Below are positions 18,862-28,988 of a stretch of 64,000 nt of DNA, in pieces (position 1 is the first letter of the stretch; the number at the start of each line of letters is the position of its first letter). The position numbers and the translations under genes were made by a program. The DNA comes from CALKWS01 sp051020515 (lineage in GTDB: Bacteria; Actinomycetota; Actinomycetes; Actinomycetales; Beutenbergiaceae): the NCBI RefSeq assembly GCF_051020515.1, contig NZ_CP194857.1:4030001-4094000 (forward strand). Direction: 5' to 3'. The notes under the pieces were generated by a model. The model made no database searches. It saw nothing but the letters and a program-made list of their open reading frames with translations, and was not told the DNA's origin.

Positions 18862-20454
18862 TCAGCGGCCCAGGAACTTCTCGAACCCCGGCGGCAGACT
18901 CAGCGAGTCGGGATCGACCTCATCGGTCGTGGCCCCCACCCCGAAGGAGGAGCCGGACTTGGCCTTTGCGGCGCGCTCGGCCGCCTCGCGTTCCTGCCGG
19001 GCACGCTTGGCCGGATTGCCCGACTTGCCCTTCTTGCGGTTCTTCGGGGGGGGCTGCATGCGGCCCTTGGACTTCTTTCCCGCACCGGGCATCCCGCCCA
19101 TTCCGGGCATCCCACCCATCCCGGGTAGCCCTCCGGGGCCGCCACGTCCCCCGCTGCGGGCCATCGAACGCATCATCGTCTTGGCCTGGTCGAACCGCTC
19201 CACCATCTGGTTCACCTCGGTGACGGTGGTGCCCGAACCGCGAGCGATGCGGGAACGGCGCGAACCATTGAGGATCTTGGGGTTGGCGCGCTCGGCCGGA
19301 GTCATCGACTGGACGATCGCCTCGACGTGAACCACGTCGCGCTCATCGAAATTCTCCAGTTGCTCGCGCATCTGGCCCATCCCGGGCAGCATGCCGAGCA
19401 TCTTCTTCATCGAGCCCAACTGCTTCATCTGCTGCATCTGGCTGAGGAAGTCGTCGAGGGTGAAGTCACCGTCGCCGGAGAGCTTCTCAGCGATCTCGGC
19501 GGCCTGGCGCTCGTCGAAGGCCTTCTCGGCCTGCTCGATCAGCGTGAGGACGTCACCCATGTCCAGAATGCGGGAGGCCATCCGGTCGGGGTGGAAGCGC
19601 TCGAAGTCGGTGAGTTTCTCGCCGGTGGAGGCAAACAGCACCGGCTTGCCGGTGACGGTGCGGATCGACAGCGCAGCACCACCGCGGGTGTCGCCGTCGA
19701 GTTTGGCGAGCACCACACCGGTGAAGCCGACCCCTTCGGCGAACGCCTGGGCGGTGGTGACCGCGTCCTGCCCGATCATCGCATCGACCACGAACAGGGT
19801 CTCGTCGGGCTGCACCGCATCGCGGATATCGGCGGCCTGGCCCATCATCTCGGTGTCCACACCGAGGCGTCCGGCGGTGTCGACGATGACCACGTCGTGG
19901 TGCTTGTCCCGGGCCCGGGCGACGCCGGAGCGCGCCACCTCAACCGGGTCACCGACGCCGTTGCCCGGCTCGGGGGCCCAGACCGGCACGCCGGCCTGGC
20001 CACCCCCGATCTGCAACTGGTTCACCGCGTTCGGACGCTGCAGGTCCGAGGCCACCAGGAGTGGGGTGTGACCCTGTTCGCGCAGCCACCGGCCGAGTTT
20101 CCCGGCGAGCGTGGTCTTTCCCGCACCTTGCAGACCGGCGAGCATGATCACCGTGGGCGGGTGCTTGGCCAGGCTCAGTTCGCGCGACTCACCGCCCAGT
20201 ATCTCCACGAGTTCGGCGTGCACGATCTTGACGATCTGCTGCGCCGGGTTGAGTGCCTCGGAGACCTCGACGCCCCCGGCCTGTTCCCGCACAGCGGCGG
20301 TGAAGGCACGGACCGCCGGGACCGCCACATCCGCGTCGAGCAACGCGCGCCGGATCTGGGCCACGGTGGTCTCGATATCGGACTCGGACAGCCGGCCCTT
20401 GCCACGCAGGGACTTGAACGTGGCGCTGAGCCGATCGGAGAGACTGGCGAACAC
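18862..20454 (-). CDS. ffh: Signal recognition particle protein Ffh
   Basis: Ffh is the GTPase of the signal recognition particle and targets nascent membrane proteins to FtsY. The 530-residue protein has the N domain (FASLSDRLSATFKSLRGKG), G-domain motifs GLQGAGKTTLAGKLG, VDTAGRLG and TKLDGDTRGGAAL, and a methionine-rich M domain. A Gly/Met repeat (GMGGMPGMGGMPGAGKK) and a basic tail follow. GTG 20454 is taken as start because GAGGAA precedes it at proper spacing; the in-frame upstream region is not conserved. Confidence 0.96.
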   Translation of the reverse strand: MFASLSDRLSATFKSLRGKGRLSESDIETTVAQIRRALLDADVAVPAVRAFTAAVREQAGGVEVSEALNPAQQIVKIVHAELVEILGGESRELSLAKHPPTVIMLAGLQGAGKTTLAGKLGRWLREQGHTPLLVASDLQRPNAVNQLQIGGGQAGVPVWAPEPGNGVGDPVEVARSGVARARDKHHDVVIVDTAGRLGVDTEMMGQAADIRDAVQPDETLFVVDAMIGQDAVTTAQAFAEGVGFTGVVLAKLDGDTRGGAALSIRTVTGKPVLFASTGEKLTDFERFHPDRMASRILDMGDVLTLIEQAEKAFDERQAAEIAEKLSGDGDFTLDDFLSQMQQMKQLGSMKKMLGMLPGMGQMREQLENFDERDVVHVEAIVQSMTPAERANPKILNGSRRSRIARGSGTTVTEVNQMVERFDQAKTMMRSMARSGGRGGPGGLPGMGGMPGMGGMPGAGKKSKGRMQPPPKNRKKGKSGNPAKRARQEREAAERAAKAKSGSSFGVGATTDEVDPDSLSLPPGFEKFLGR

Positions 20455-20580
20455 TGGCACTTCCTCGGTTGACCTGTGGGAGCGGGCTCTGGTCAGGATA
20501 ACGCGCCGGCCCACTCCTCTGAGCGAGGCGCCGCTGGTGCCCACCGGGCTCGGTCGGCACAGCCCGCCCGGCGCCCTTGG

Positions 20581-21360
20581 TCAGGAGCGGGGCTCGCCGG
20601 CCACTTCCGCGACGCCCTCGAGCAGGTTCTCCAGCGCCTCGGCGAACTCCTCGGCGTCGTTGCGCGGCGCGCTGAGCAGGGTGGCGATCGAGGCGATGGT
20701 GGGATAGTCGGTCAACGCCTGCGCATCCGGTCCCGGCGCCGAAGGCTCCGGCCCCTGATTCTGCCGGGCTTCCTGTGCGGCGGTCAGGAGCAGGTGGCCG
20801 AGCAGGAAACTGGCGAAGGTGCGGTAGACCACCGCCACCTGATCCTCGTCGAACCCCGCCCCGAGCAGGGTGGAGAGGAACTCCTCGACCACCTCCAGAT
20901 TGCGCAGCGGCGGACGCAGCCAGGGCGCGGCCGGGTGCCGGGTGGCGACGAGTGGGAACAGGTTCGGATGACGCAGGGCCAGGTCGCGCATCTGGTGCGC
21001 CAGCCGCCACAGGTACGCCCGCCACCCTCCCGCGGAATCGACGTCGGCGCTGGCGGCCGACTCCACCATGCCCGACACCTCGTCGACCATCGCGTCGAGC
21101 AGGTCCTCCCTGCCGTCGACGTAGCGGTACAGGGCCATCGCCTCCACGCCGATCTCCGCACCCAGGCGCCGCATGCTGAGCGCACCGACCCCCTCGGCGT
21201 CGACCAGGGCGATGGCGGTCTCGATGATCTGGGCACGCGTCAGGCCCCCGCGCGCGTCCGAACCGGAGCCGTGGTCCTCGGGACCGCCGTCAGTTGCTGT
21301 GGAGCCCATGGCGCCGGCCGGGGCGCCATCGTCCGCGCGCTCGGCATCCGTATCGGCCAT
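20581..21360 (-). CDS. TetR-family transcriptional regulator
   Basis: This is a 259-residue regulator. After a disordered acidic N-terminus (about 38 residues) comes the helix-turn-helix: TRAQIIETAIALVDAEGVGALSMRRLGAEIGV (residues 40-71), then MALYRYVDGREDLLDAMVDE. The C-terminal half resembles the TetR C-terminal ligand domain. The start is ATG 21360 behind AAGGAG. The 13-bp palindrome at 21552-21564 in the upstream region is a candidate operator. The regulated gene and ligand are unknown. It occupies a position where glnB-glnD lie in many actinobacteria. Confidence 0.88.
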   Translation of the reverse strand: MADTDAERADDGAPAGAMGSTATDGGPEDHGSGSDARGGLTRAQIIETAIALVDAEGVGALSMRRLGAEIGVEAMALYRYVDGREDLLDAMVDEVSGMVESAASADVDSAGGWRAYLWRLAHQMRDLALRHPNLFPLVATRHPAAPWLRPPLRNLEVVEEFLSTLLGAGFDEDQVAVVYRTFASFLLGHLLLTAAQEARQNQGPEPSAPGPDAQALTDYPTIASIATLLSAPRNDAEEFAEALENLLEGVAEVAGEPRS

Positions 21361-21551
21361 GACAACTCCTTGATCAGCCCTGGGCGTGAGGGCCCATTGT
21401 GGCATCCGGGGCAGACCCCGTCCTGCCGAGAGGTTTGGTGCCCGCACTCCCCTGGTCACCGACGCTCTCCGCGCCCAGCGGGAATGGCAACCCGCCCCCG
21501 GGACCGTCCGCTCGGGGAAGTTCCCGATGCGTGGTCGTAGCCACTTTCGCA

Positions 21552-21564
21552 TTTACACTGTAAA
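21552..21564. promoter_or_regulatory. Palindrome between tetR and the STAS gene
   Basis: TTTACA and TGTAAA form a perfect six-base inverted repeat around one central C. The site is AT-rich in a GC-rich genome and sits between the divergent tetR and STAS genes, 50 bases before the STAS start. It is a plausible TetR operator; this is inference from position and symmetry. Confidence 0.5.
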
Positions 21565-21613
21565 CTCCGGCTGAATGCGTACCATGAGGACCACGAGAAG
21601 ACACGAGGCCATT

Positions 21614-22000
21614 ATGACAGCCACGGGGAAAGTCCTGCCATCGGCCGGCGAACCCGGTTCGGTCGCCGTGCTGACGTCATCGAACCGCTCCCGTCTTGTG
21701 CTCGCCGGTGAAATCGACATCGCCGTCGAGGCCGAACTGGCGGAAGCCATCGGTGAGTTGCTCTCCCTGGGACTCCCAGTGGATATCGATGCCCGCAACA
21801 TCAGATTCATGGACTCCTCGGCGCTGTCCGGGATCGCGAGGCTGAGCAGCCAGCTCGGGCACCGGCCGCGGATGATCTGCCCGCCCGAGTCGGTACTCTT
21901 CCTCCTCGACGTCACCAGGGTCGCCGAGGACGTGGACGTCGTGGATCAGGACCCGGGCTTCGGGGAGGACGCCACGCAGGTCCGCGTTTCGCGGGATTGA
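21614..22000 (+). CDS. STAS-domain protein (anti-sigma factor antagonist-like)
   Basis: This is a 128-residue single STAS domain. The core is RLVLAGEIDIAVEAELAEAI, then DIDARNIRFMDSSALSGIAR, where the serine in DSSALSG is at the position phosphorylated in SpoIIAA/RsbV proteins. ATG 21614 gives the expected domain boundary. No anti-sigma kinase, phosphatase or sigma gene lies beside it, so its partner is encoded elsewhere. It is transcribed divergently from tetR and converges on amt. Confidence 0.85.
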   Translation: MTATGKVLPSAGEPGSVAVLTSSNRSRLVLAGEIDIAVEAELAEAIGELLSLGLPVDIDARNIRFMDSSALSGIARLSSQLGHRPRMICPPESVLFLLDVTRVAEDVDVVDQDPGFGEDATQVRVSRD

Positions 22001-22050
22001 CGGCCATTCGCGCCTCGGCGCGCCGCAGACGTCGGCCATAACGCCGGAGG

Positions 22051-22079
22051 GGGCTCCGCGCCTGCGTGGCACGGAGCCC
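22051..22079. terminator. Hairpin between the converging STAS and amt genes
   Basis: GGGCTCCG (22051-22058) and CGGAGCCC (22072-22079) pair perfectly, and GCC/GGC continue the stem after one mismatch, leaving a short loop. It lies in the 117-base gap between two converging genes, so it could end transcription from both sides. Confidence 0.6.
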
Positions 22080-22117
22080 ACCTCCGCCGATGCCGGGGCC
22101 GTCTCCGGCTCGGGCGG

Positions 22118-23377
22118 TTAGTTCGTCGGGACGATTCCCTCGTACGCGCTCTCGGCGTGTTCGAGCAGGTCGATTCCGGAGAGCTCCCCCTCCTCGGGTA
22201 CCCGCCATCCCATGGTGGCCTTGAGAGTGAGGCCGATGACCGCCGTGACGACCCCTGAGAACACGATCGCAACGAGCACCACCAGGGCCTGGACGAGGAG
22301 CAGGCTGGGCCCACCGCCGTAGAAGATGCCACCGTCGGTCGCCAGGAACCCGATCATCAGTGTTCCAATGAGCCCGCCGACAAGGTGGACACCGACCACG
22401 TCGAGTGAATCGTCGTAGCCCAGCGCGTACTTCAGGCCGACGGCCAGCGCACACGCGGTGCCGGCGGCAAGGCCCAGCACGATCGCCCCGACCGGGCTCA
22501 GCGACCCGGCTGCGGGGGTGATCGCGACCAGACCCGCGACGATGGCCGATGCGACACCCAGGGCGGTCGGCTTGCCCTGCCGGATCTTGTCCACCACCAT
22601 CCAGCCGCAGACCGCCGCGGCGGTAGCCACGGTGGTGTTCACCCAGGCCAGACCCGCCTCACCGTTGGTTCCATAGGCAGAGCCGGCGTTGAAACCGAAC
22701 CAGCCGAACCACAGCAGCGCAGCACCCAGCATCACGAAGGGCAGGTTGTGTGGCCGGATCACCTCGGTCTTGAAACCCCGGCGCACGCCGATGATGAGCG
22801 CGAGCACCAGTCCGGCCACGCCGGCGTTGATGTGCACCACGGTGCCTCCGGCGAAGTCGATCGGTTCGGCGATGCTCGCGAACGGACCATCCTCGGAGAG
22901 CAGGCCGCCGCCCCAGACCATGTGGGCCATGGGGAAGTAGGCCAAGGTGACCCACAGGCCGGCGAACACCAGCCAGGTTCCGAACTTGACGCGGTCGGCG
23001 ATCGATCCGGCGATCAGTGCGGTGGTGATCATCGCGAAGGTGACCTGGAATCCCACGTCGACAAGCGTCGGAATCGCCTGGCCGGTCTCCTCATTGACCA
23101 CCGTGAGTTCGGCGAAACTGCCCCCCAGGCCGAACTGGTCCAACGGGTTGCCCACGACGCCACCGAGGGAGGCGCCGTAGGACATCGACCATCCCCACAG
23201 GACGTAGATGACCCCGATCACGGCCATCGCGCCGAAGCACATCATCATCATGTTCAACACGGACTTGGAGCGGGCCATACCGCCGTAGAACAGTGACAAG
23301 CCGGGGGTCATCAGCAGTACCAAGGATGCCGAGACGAGCATCCAGGCGCTGATACCGGTATCGATGAACGGTTCCAT
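22118..23377 (-). CDS. amt: Ammonium transporter
   Basis: This is an Amt/MEP/Rh-family ammonium channel, 419 residues with about 11 membrane segments. Typical motifs are LVSASLVLLMTPGLSLFYGGM, GAMAVIGVIYVLWGWSM, VVHINAGVAGLVLAL, FVMLGAALLWFGWFGFNAGS and DVVGVHLVGGLIGTL, including the pore histidines. The start is ATG 23377 behind GGGAGAG. It lies between ftsY and ffh as in M. tuberculosis, but the glnB and glnD genes normally beside it are absent. Confidence 0.96.
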   Translation of the reverse strand: MEPFIDTGISAWMLVSASLVLLMTPGLSLFYGGMARSKSVLNMMMMCFGAMAVIGVIYVLWGWSMSYGASLGGVVGNPLDQFGLGGSFAELTVVNEETGQAIPTLVDVGFQVTFAMITTALIAGSIADRVKFGTWLVFAGLWVTLAYFPMAHMVWGGGLLSEDGPFASIAEPIDFAGGTVVHINAGVAGLVLALIIGVRRGFKTEVIRPHNLPFVMLGAALLWFGWFGFNAGSAYGTNGEAGLAWVNTTVATAAAVCGWMVVDKIRQGKPTALGVASAIVAGLVAITPAAGSLSPVGAIVLGLAAGTACALAVGLKYALGYDDSLDVVGVHLVGGLIGTLMIGFLATDGGIFYGGGPSLLLVQALVVLVAIVFSGVVTAVIGLTLKATMGWRVPEEGELSGIDLLEHAESAYEGIVPTN

Positions 23378-23421
23378 TCGCTTCTCTCCCAACGCCAGCC
23401 CGGGCGGCTGGTCCGCGCTAA

Positions 23422-23451
23422 ATCGTCGAGGGAAACTTATGGTGTTGTCAA
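23422..23451 (-). promoter_or_regulatory. Possible amt promoter
   Basis: On the minus strand a perfect TTGACA (23446-23451) lies in an unusually AT-rich stretch, with GACGAT 18 bases downstream as a weak -10. The amt start is about 45 bases further on. I could not find a convincing GlnR-type nitrogen-control site. Confidence 0.3.
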
Positions 23452-23542
23452 GACTTTGAATTTACTTTCTATATATCTTCGAATGGGCTGGACTTGGCTG
23501 CCATGGGCGGCAAGAATGGTGCTCGACTATGCTGGATCCGGC

Positions 23543-24757
23543 TCAGGTCAGGAGCGCATCCACGAACTCCTCGGCATCGAAGGGCGCCAGATCGTCCGGC
23601 CCCTCTCCCAGACCGACCAGTTTGACCGGAACTCCCAGTTCACGCTGTACCGCGACCACGATGCCGCCCTTGGCGGTGCCATCCAGCTTGGTCAGCACGA
23701 TGCCGGTGACGTCGACCACCTCGGCGAACACCTGCGCCTGTCGCATCCCGTTCTGGCCGGTGGTGGCGTCCAGGACCAGCAGTACCTCGGCCACCGGAGC
23801 CGATCGGGAGACCACCCGCTTGATCTTGCCGAGTTCGTCCATCAGTCCGGACTTGTTCTGCAACCTGCCGGCGGTGTCGATCATGACCACATCGGCCCCC
23901 GCCTCGCGGCCGGCGCGCACCGCGTCAAAGGCGACCGAGGCAGGATCGGCTCCCTCGCGGTCCGAGCGGATCACCGGCACGCCCACGCGATCTCCCCAGG
24001 TGCTCAGCTGCTCGGCGGCGGCGGCCCGGAAGGTGTCGGCGGCGCCGAGATAGACGTCTCGGTCCTCGGCGACGAGCAGCCGGGCGAGTTTACCGATCGT
24101 GGTGGTCTTCCCGGTGCCGTTGACGCCCACCACCAGGATCGTGGCCGGGTGGGGTTCACCGTCGTCTCCTAGGCCGGCGTCGATACTCAGGCTCCGGTCC
24201 ATCTCCGGGTCCACGATGTTCAGCAGTTCGGCGCGCAGAATGGCTCGAACCTGCTCGGGTTCCTGGGCCGCATCGACCCGAGCCCGGGTGCGCAGCGCCG
24301 CCATCAGGTCATCGGTGGGTCCGGCACCGACGTCGGCCAGGAGCAGCGTCTCCTCGATCTCCTCCCAGTCGGCCTCGGTCAGGGAGTCCTTGGACAACAG
24401 GTTCAACAAGGTGGAGCCCAGGGTTCCGGAGCGCGCGAGCCGGCTGCGCAACCGGGCCATCCGGCTTCCGGCCGCCTCCGGCCGGTCCAGCACCGGTTGG
24501 GCAGGTTCGGTCACCGTCGCTTCGGGCTCGACCGTCCCGGTCGCGGTCGGGGGTGCGCTATCGACGTCGGTGCCGCCGCCCGTGGGCTCAGCGTCCTCCG
24601 GTTCAGCCTCGGGCGGTCGCGCCGGTGGCGCCTCCTGCTCGCCCTCAGGTGCGGTCGGGGCACCGCCACGGCGGCGGCCCACCGCCACCAGGGACAGGCC
24701 CAGCACCACGAGGGCGAGCAGGCCGAGGAGCAGATACAACCAGATGTTCTCGATCAC
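23543..24757 (-). CDS. ftsY: Signal recognition particle receptor FtsY
   Basis: FtsY is the membrane-bound SRP receptor GTPase. The 404 residues start with a membrane anchor (IWLYLLLGLLALVVLGLSLV), then a Pro/Glu-rich linker (residues 32-90), then the NG domain: VVGVNGTGKTTTIGKLA, AADTFRAAAAEQL, VMIDTAGRLQNKSGLMDEL, LDATTGQNGMRQA and VLTKLDGTAKGG. The N-terminal anchor is the usual actinobacterial form. It lies downstream of smc. Confidence 0.96.
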   Translation of the reverse strand: MIENIWLYLLLGLLALVVLGLSLVAVGRRRGGAPTAPEGEQEAPPARPPEAEPEDAEPTGGGTDVDSAPPTATGTVEPEATVTEPAQPVLDRPEAAGSRMARLRSRLARSGTLGSTLLNLLSKDSLTEADWEEIEETLLLADVGAGPTDDLMAALRTRARVDAAQEPEQVRAILRAELLNIVDPEMDRSLSIDAGLGDDGEPHPATILVVGVNGTGKTTTIGKLARLLVAEDRDVYLGAADTFRAAAAEQLSTWGDRVGVPVIRSDREGADPASVAFDAVRAGREAGADVVMIDTAGRLQNKSGLMDELGKIKRVVSRSAPVAEVLLVLDATTGQNGMRQAQVFAEVVDVTGIVLTKLDGTAKGGIVVAVQRELGVPVKLVGLGEGPDDLAPFDAEEFVDALLT

Positions 24758-24880
24758 GAGATCCAGTGTGGACCACCGAAGCCACTACCGGCCAACCGCA
24801 GCGCAGGGGGACGCGTCGGTGCCGCCGGGCCCCGGGGCGTGGGTCGGAGCGGTCACCCCCGAGCGTGGGCGCAGCCGGGA

Positions 24881-25179
24881 TCAGTCCCGGCCGCGGTGGC
24901 GGCGCAGCATTTCACGCAGGTCCGGAGCCTCCTCGTACCCGTTGCCCTGCTCGGCCAGCGCGGCGAGGTCCTGGACCAGGAGTTCCTCGCCTTCATCCTC
25001 CGACACATGACCCAGCCGGGTCCGCCGGTGTTGCGCACGGCCGTGAACGCCTCGGCGACCCAGGCCCGGTATCCGCCGTCCGGTGCGTGTGCGCGCAAGA
25101 GCACCACCGCCACCAGGGTGGCGATGAACGTGCTGAGCACGACGACGGCGACTACTTCCCACACGCTGTCGATTATCAC
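24881..25179 (-). CDS. Small single-pass membrane protein between smc and ftsY, frameshifted
   Basis: This is a short protein of about 98 residues. It starts IIDSVWEVVAVVVLSTFIAT and continues with a hydrophobic stretch as one membrane segment, then AYRAWVAEAF-like cytoplasmic sequence and an acidic tail SEDEGEELLVQDLAALAEQG ending in RRHRGRD. The two halves are in different frames; removing one GT from ATGTGTCGG at about 25002-25008 joins GWVM to SEDEGEE. The start GTG 25179 is uncertain. Function is unknown; a small protein here is plausible but not established as conserved. Confidence 0.6.
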
Positions 25180-25260
25180 ACCGCGTCGCCCATCCGGGGA
25201 CGTGTGGGGCAGCGTGTCGCGAGCGTATTGCCGTGACGAGCAGCACACCGTGACCCGGGC

Positions 25261-28200
25261 CTACTGCTCCTCGCGCAGCCGCTGGGAGATCACCTGGGTC
25301 ACTCCGTCCCCGCGCATCGTCACCCCGTAGAGTGCGTCGCCGACCTCCATGGTCCGCTTCTGGTGGGTGACCACGATCAACTGGGAGTCCTGGCGGAGTT
25401 CGGTGAAGATCTCCAGCAGCCGGCCAAGGTTCACATCGTCCAGGGCGGCTTCGACCTCGTCCATCACGTAGAACGGACTCGGCCGGGCCTTGAAGATCGC
25501 GATCAGCAGCGCCACTGCGGTCAGCGACCGTTCCCCGCCCGAGAGCAGTGAGAGCCGGTTGATCTTCTTGCCCGGGGGCTGGGCCTGCACCTCGATGCCG
25601 GTGGTGAGCATGTCGTCCGGATCGGTCAGCACCAACGCACCCTTGCCGCCGGGGAAGAGCCGGGCGAAGACCTGCTCGAACTGCACGGCGGTGTCGTGGT
25701 AGGCAGCGGTGAAGACGTGCTCCACCCGTTCGTCGATCTGGGCGACGATCTGCATCAGGTCGGCCTTGGACTTCTTCAGGTCGGCGAGCTGCTCGGCCAG
25801 GAACTGGTGACGCTCCTCCAACGCGGCGTGCTCCTCCAGGGCCAGCGGGTTCACCTTGCCCAACAGGCTGAGGGCCCGCTGGGCGGCCTTGTACCGCTTC
25901 TCCTGCTCGGCCCGCACATAGGGGCGCGGCTCCTCGGCGTCGGCATGCTCGCCGTCGGCGGCCGCCGTACCCGGTGCAGGGACCGGTGGTACCAACTGGT
26001 CCGGCCCGTACTCGGATGCCAGTACCTGAGGGTCCAGGCCCAGTTCCTCCACCGCACGTTGCTCGAGCTGTTCGATCCGCAACTTCTGCTGGGCGCGGGC
26101 CACCTCGTCGCGATGTACCACATCGGTCAGCTCGCTGTGCCGTGCGCTGAGTTGCTCCAGCTCTTCGCGCACAGCCCGAAGGGCCTGCTCCCGCTCTTCC
26201 CGAGCGGCCTCTGCCTGCTCACGGCGCTCGGCGGCCAGGGACAGGGAGTGCTCCAGGTGCTGCAGCGCCGTCTCGGCGGCCGCGTGCACCTCGGTGGCGA
26301 TCGCTGCCTGCACCGCACGACGCCGCGCCCGCTCCCGGGCCACCTCACGGGCGTGCCGTTCCGCAGCCGCGGCTCCCTCCAGGGACTCGGCTCGGGCGGT
26401 GACGGCGCGGACGCGTTCCTCGACGGTGCGCAGGGCAAGGCGCGCCTCGGTCTCCAGGCCGCGTGCTTGCGTCGCGGCCTCGGCGGTGCGATCGCGCTGT
26501 GCGGTCGCACCCTCCAGATCGGTCGCCTGCTCCTCCGGTTCGGCTTGCGCCCGCTCGAGCCGCTCGGCGAGTTCGGCCAGTTCGGCGCCCACCTGCTCCT
26601 TGGTGAGTTCGGCCGTCTCGATCGCCGGCCGGATCCGATCGGCTTCGGCGCCGGCCGCGCGCATGGCGGCCTGGAACTGCCCGAGTTTCTCGGCCACGGC
26701 CGCCAACTGGGCGTCGGACTCGTGCAGGTCGGCCAGGGTGGCGTCGACCCGCTCCTGCGCGGTCTGCACCTCCTCGCGTGCCGGACCCAGGGCGAACCGG
26801 ACCTGCTCCGCCCGTCCCACCGCTTCCTGCAGGTTCTGCTCGGCCTCGTCACGCGCAGCGTGCAGTTCCAGCACCGAAGGGCCCCCGGGTGAGCCGCCCC
26901 GGATCTGGGTGCGCGCCACCACATCACCATCCAGGGTGACCGCCATGACGTCATGGGCACCGACCACCCGGCGGGCCTGGGCCAGATCCTCCACCACCAC
27001 CACACCGGCGAGTAGCCGGGCGATAGTGGGTCCCAGCGTCTCGTCGGCGGAGACCAGATCGTTGGCCCACTTCCCGGCGGGCGCCGCTGCGACCGCGGGC
27101 TCGCCGTCACCGGGTCCGCCGGCCACCACCAGGCGTGCCTGGCCGGAGTCATTGCTGCGCACCAGCCGGACCGCGTCCACCCCGGCGGCCACCGACTCCA
27201 CCGCGGCGGCATCGGCCAAGGGCCCCAAGGCAGCCGCGATCGCGTTCTCGTACCCGCTGGCCACGGTGATCAGATCGGCCAGCGAGCCCAGCAACCCGGC
27301 GGGCCCGTCCGCACCGAGCAGCGTCCCGGTGCCGTCCTTACGGTCCATCGACAGGTCCAGTGCGTCCCGCCGGGCGGCCCAGGTGGACCTGGCCGACTCC
27401 GCCTCACGTTCGGCCTCGGTCAGTTCGACGACCTTCGCCTGTGCCGCCTCCTGGGTCTCCAGGGCCGCCTCATGGGCGGCATCCAGTCCGACCTCACCCT
27501 CCTGGGCCCCGACCACGGTCTGCTCCAGCTCGACGTAACCGGAGCGGGCCTCCTCCTGGCGGGCTTCAGCCGAGCGCAGGTCCTCACGCAGGCGCGCCAG
27601 TTCGGACTCGATCCCCTCCAGGCGGCTCCGCCGGGCGCCGACCTGCCCGGTCAGCCGGGCCAGCCCCTCGCGCCGATCGGCCACGCCCCGGTGCACACCG
27701 GCCAGTTCCCGCTCCGCCGTGGCGGCGGCCTCCTCGGCCTCCTTTCGCGCGGCCTGCGCATCGGCCAGACCCTGCTGGGCCTGCTCCCGCTCCGCGGTCA
27801 GTTCGGCTTCGGCCTCCCGGGTGCGCTGGGCCTGGGCCTCAAGGTCGTCGGGATCCTGACCCTCCTGCGGCGCCGCCGCCGATCCCAGCAGCCGGGTGCG
27901 CTCGGCCGCCAGCGTGGCGGTGCCTCGGAGCCGCTCGCGCAGACCGGACAGCCGGTACCAGGTCTCGGTGGTCTCACTCAGCCGGGGTGCGGCTGCGGCG
28001 GCCTCCGCCTCCAAGTGAGCCAGCCGCCGTCGTCGGTCCTGCTGTGCCTGCTCGACCTGCTCCCGCTCGGTGCGCAGCGCCGTCTCGTCCGCGATCTCCG
28101 CCGCGAGCGCCGAGGAGAGCTGGACCAGATCGTCGGCCAGCAGCCGGGCGCGGGCGTCGCGCAGATCCACCTGCACCACCTGGGCCCGGCGCGCCACATC

Positions 28201-28826
28201 GGCCTGCTTGGCCAGTGGCCCCAGCTGCCGCCGGATCTCCGCCGACAGGTCGCTGACCCGGGCCAGGTTCGCCGACATGGTGTCGAGTTTGCGCAGGGCG
28301 CGTTCCTTGCGCTTGCGGTGCTTGAGGATGCCGGCCGCCTCCTCGATGAAGTGCCGGCGTTCCTCCGGTCCGGCCTGCAGTACCGAGTCCAACCGCCCCT
28401 GTCCCACGATCACGTGCATCTCCCGGCCCATACCGGTGTCGGAGAGCAGGTCCTGGATATCCAGCAATCGGCAGGGGGTGTTGTTGATCGCGTACTCCGA
28501 GGCGCCACGGAGAACAGGGTGCGCGAGATCGTCACCTCCGAGTACTCGATCGGCAGCACACCGTCGGAGTTGTCGATCGTCAGGGACACCTCGGCCCGGC
28601 CCAACGGCGGACGCTTGGAGGTGCCGGCGAAGATCACATCGGCCATCGCCCCACCGCGCAAGGACTTCGCGCCCTGCTCCCCCATCACCCAGGCCAGCGC
28701 ATCGACCACGTTGGACTTCCCGGACCCGTTCGGGCCGACCACGCAGGTGATCCCGGGCTCGAAGTGCAACGTGGTCGCCGAGGCGAAGGACTTGAACCCA
28801 CGCAGCGTCAACGTCTTCAGGTGCAC
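25261..28826 (-). CDS. smc: Chromosome segregation protein SMC, frameshifted
   Basis: SMC is the condensin ATPase that compacts and separates chromosomes. The roughly 1,190-residue protein has HLKTLTLRGFKSFASATTL and Walker A GPNGSGKSNVVDAL at the N-terminus. A long coiled coil follows, then a hinge around GLLGSLADLITVASGYENAI, a second coil, and a C-terminal signature LSLLSGGERSLTAVALLIAI with Walker B YVMDEVEAALDD. The frame breaks near 28508-28515: TTCTCCGTGG should be TTCCGTGG, restoring SRTLFRGASEYAINN. GTG 28826 is the likely start. It is divergent from the PHP metallohydrolase. Confidence 0.95.
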
Positions 28827-28988
28827 GTCGGTCACTCTAGCCGTGCCGGTGGTGACCTTCGTGGCGCACGCGCGCGAACGTCCGGGCCCGTGTGGCATGG
28901 CCCGCAGCCGGGCGCTCCAGGCACCGGGGGCGCGGGTGTATTAGCATCAGCCGGGCCCCCGCCACGCACGCTTGGATGCCCGCCGCGC

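Noticed and set aside
16829..19330. An 833-codon plus-strand open frame
   Set aside because: It runs antisense across malF, the amidohydrolase and ffh, has low-complexity composition and no domain.
23400..23545. GlnR nitrogen-control site upstream of amt
   Set aside because: The region is AT-rich, but I could not align the two GTNAC/GAAAC half-sites at correct spacing.
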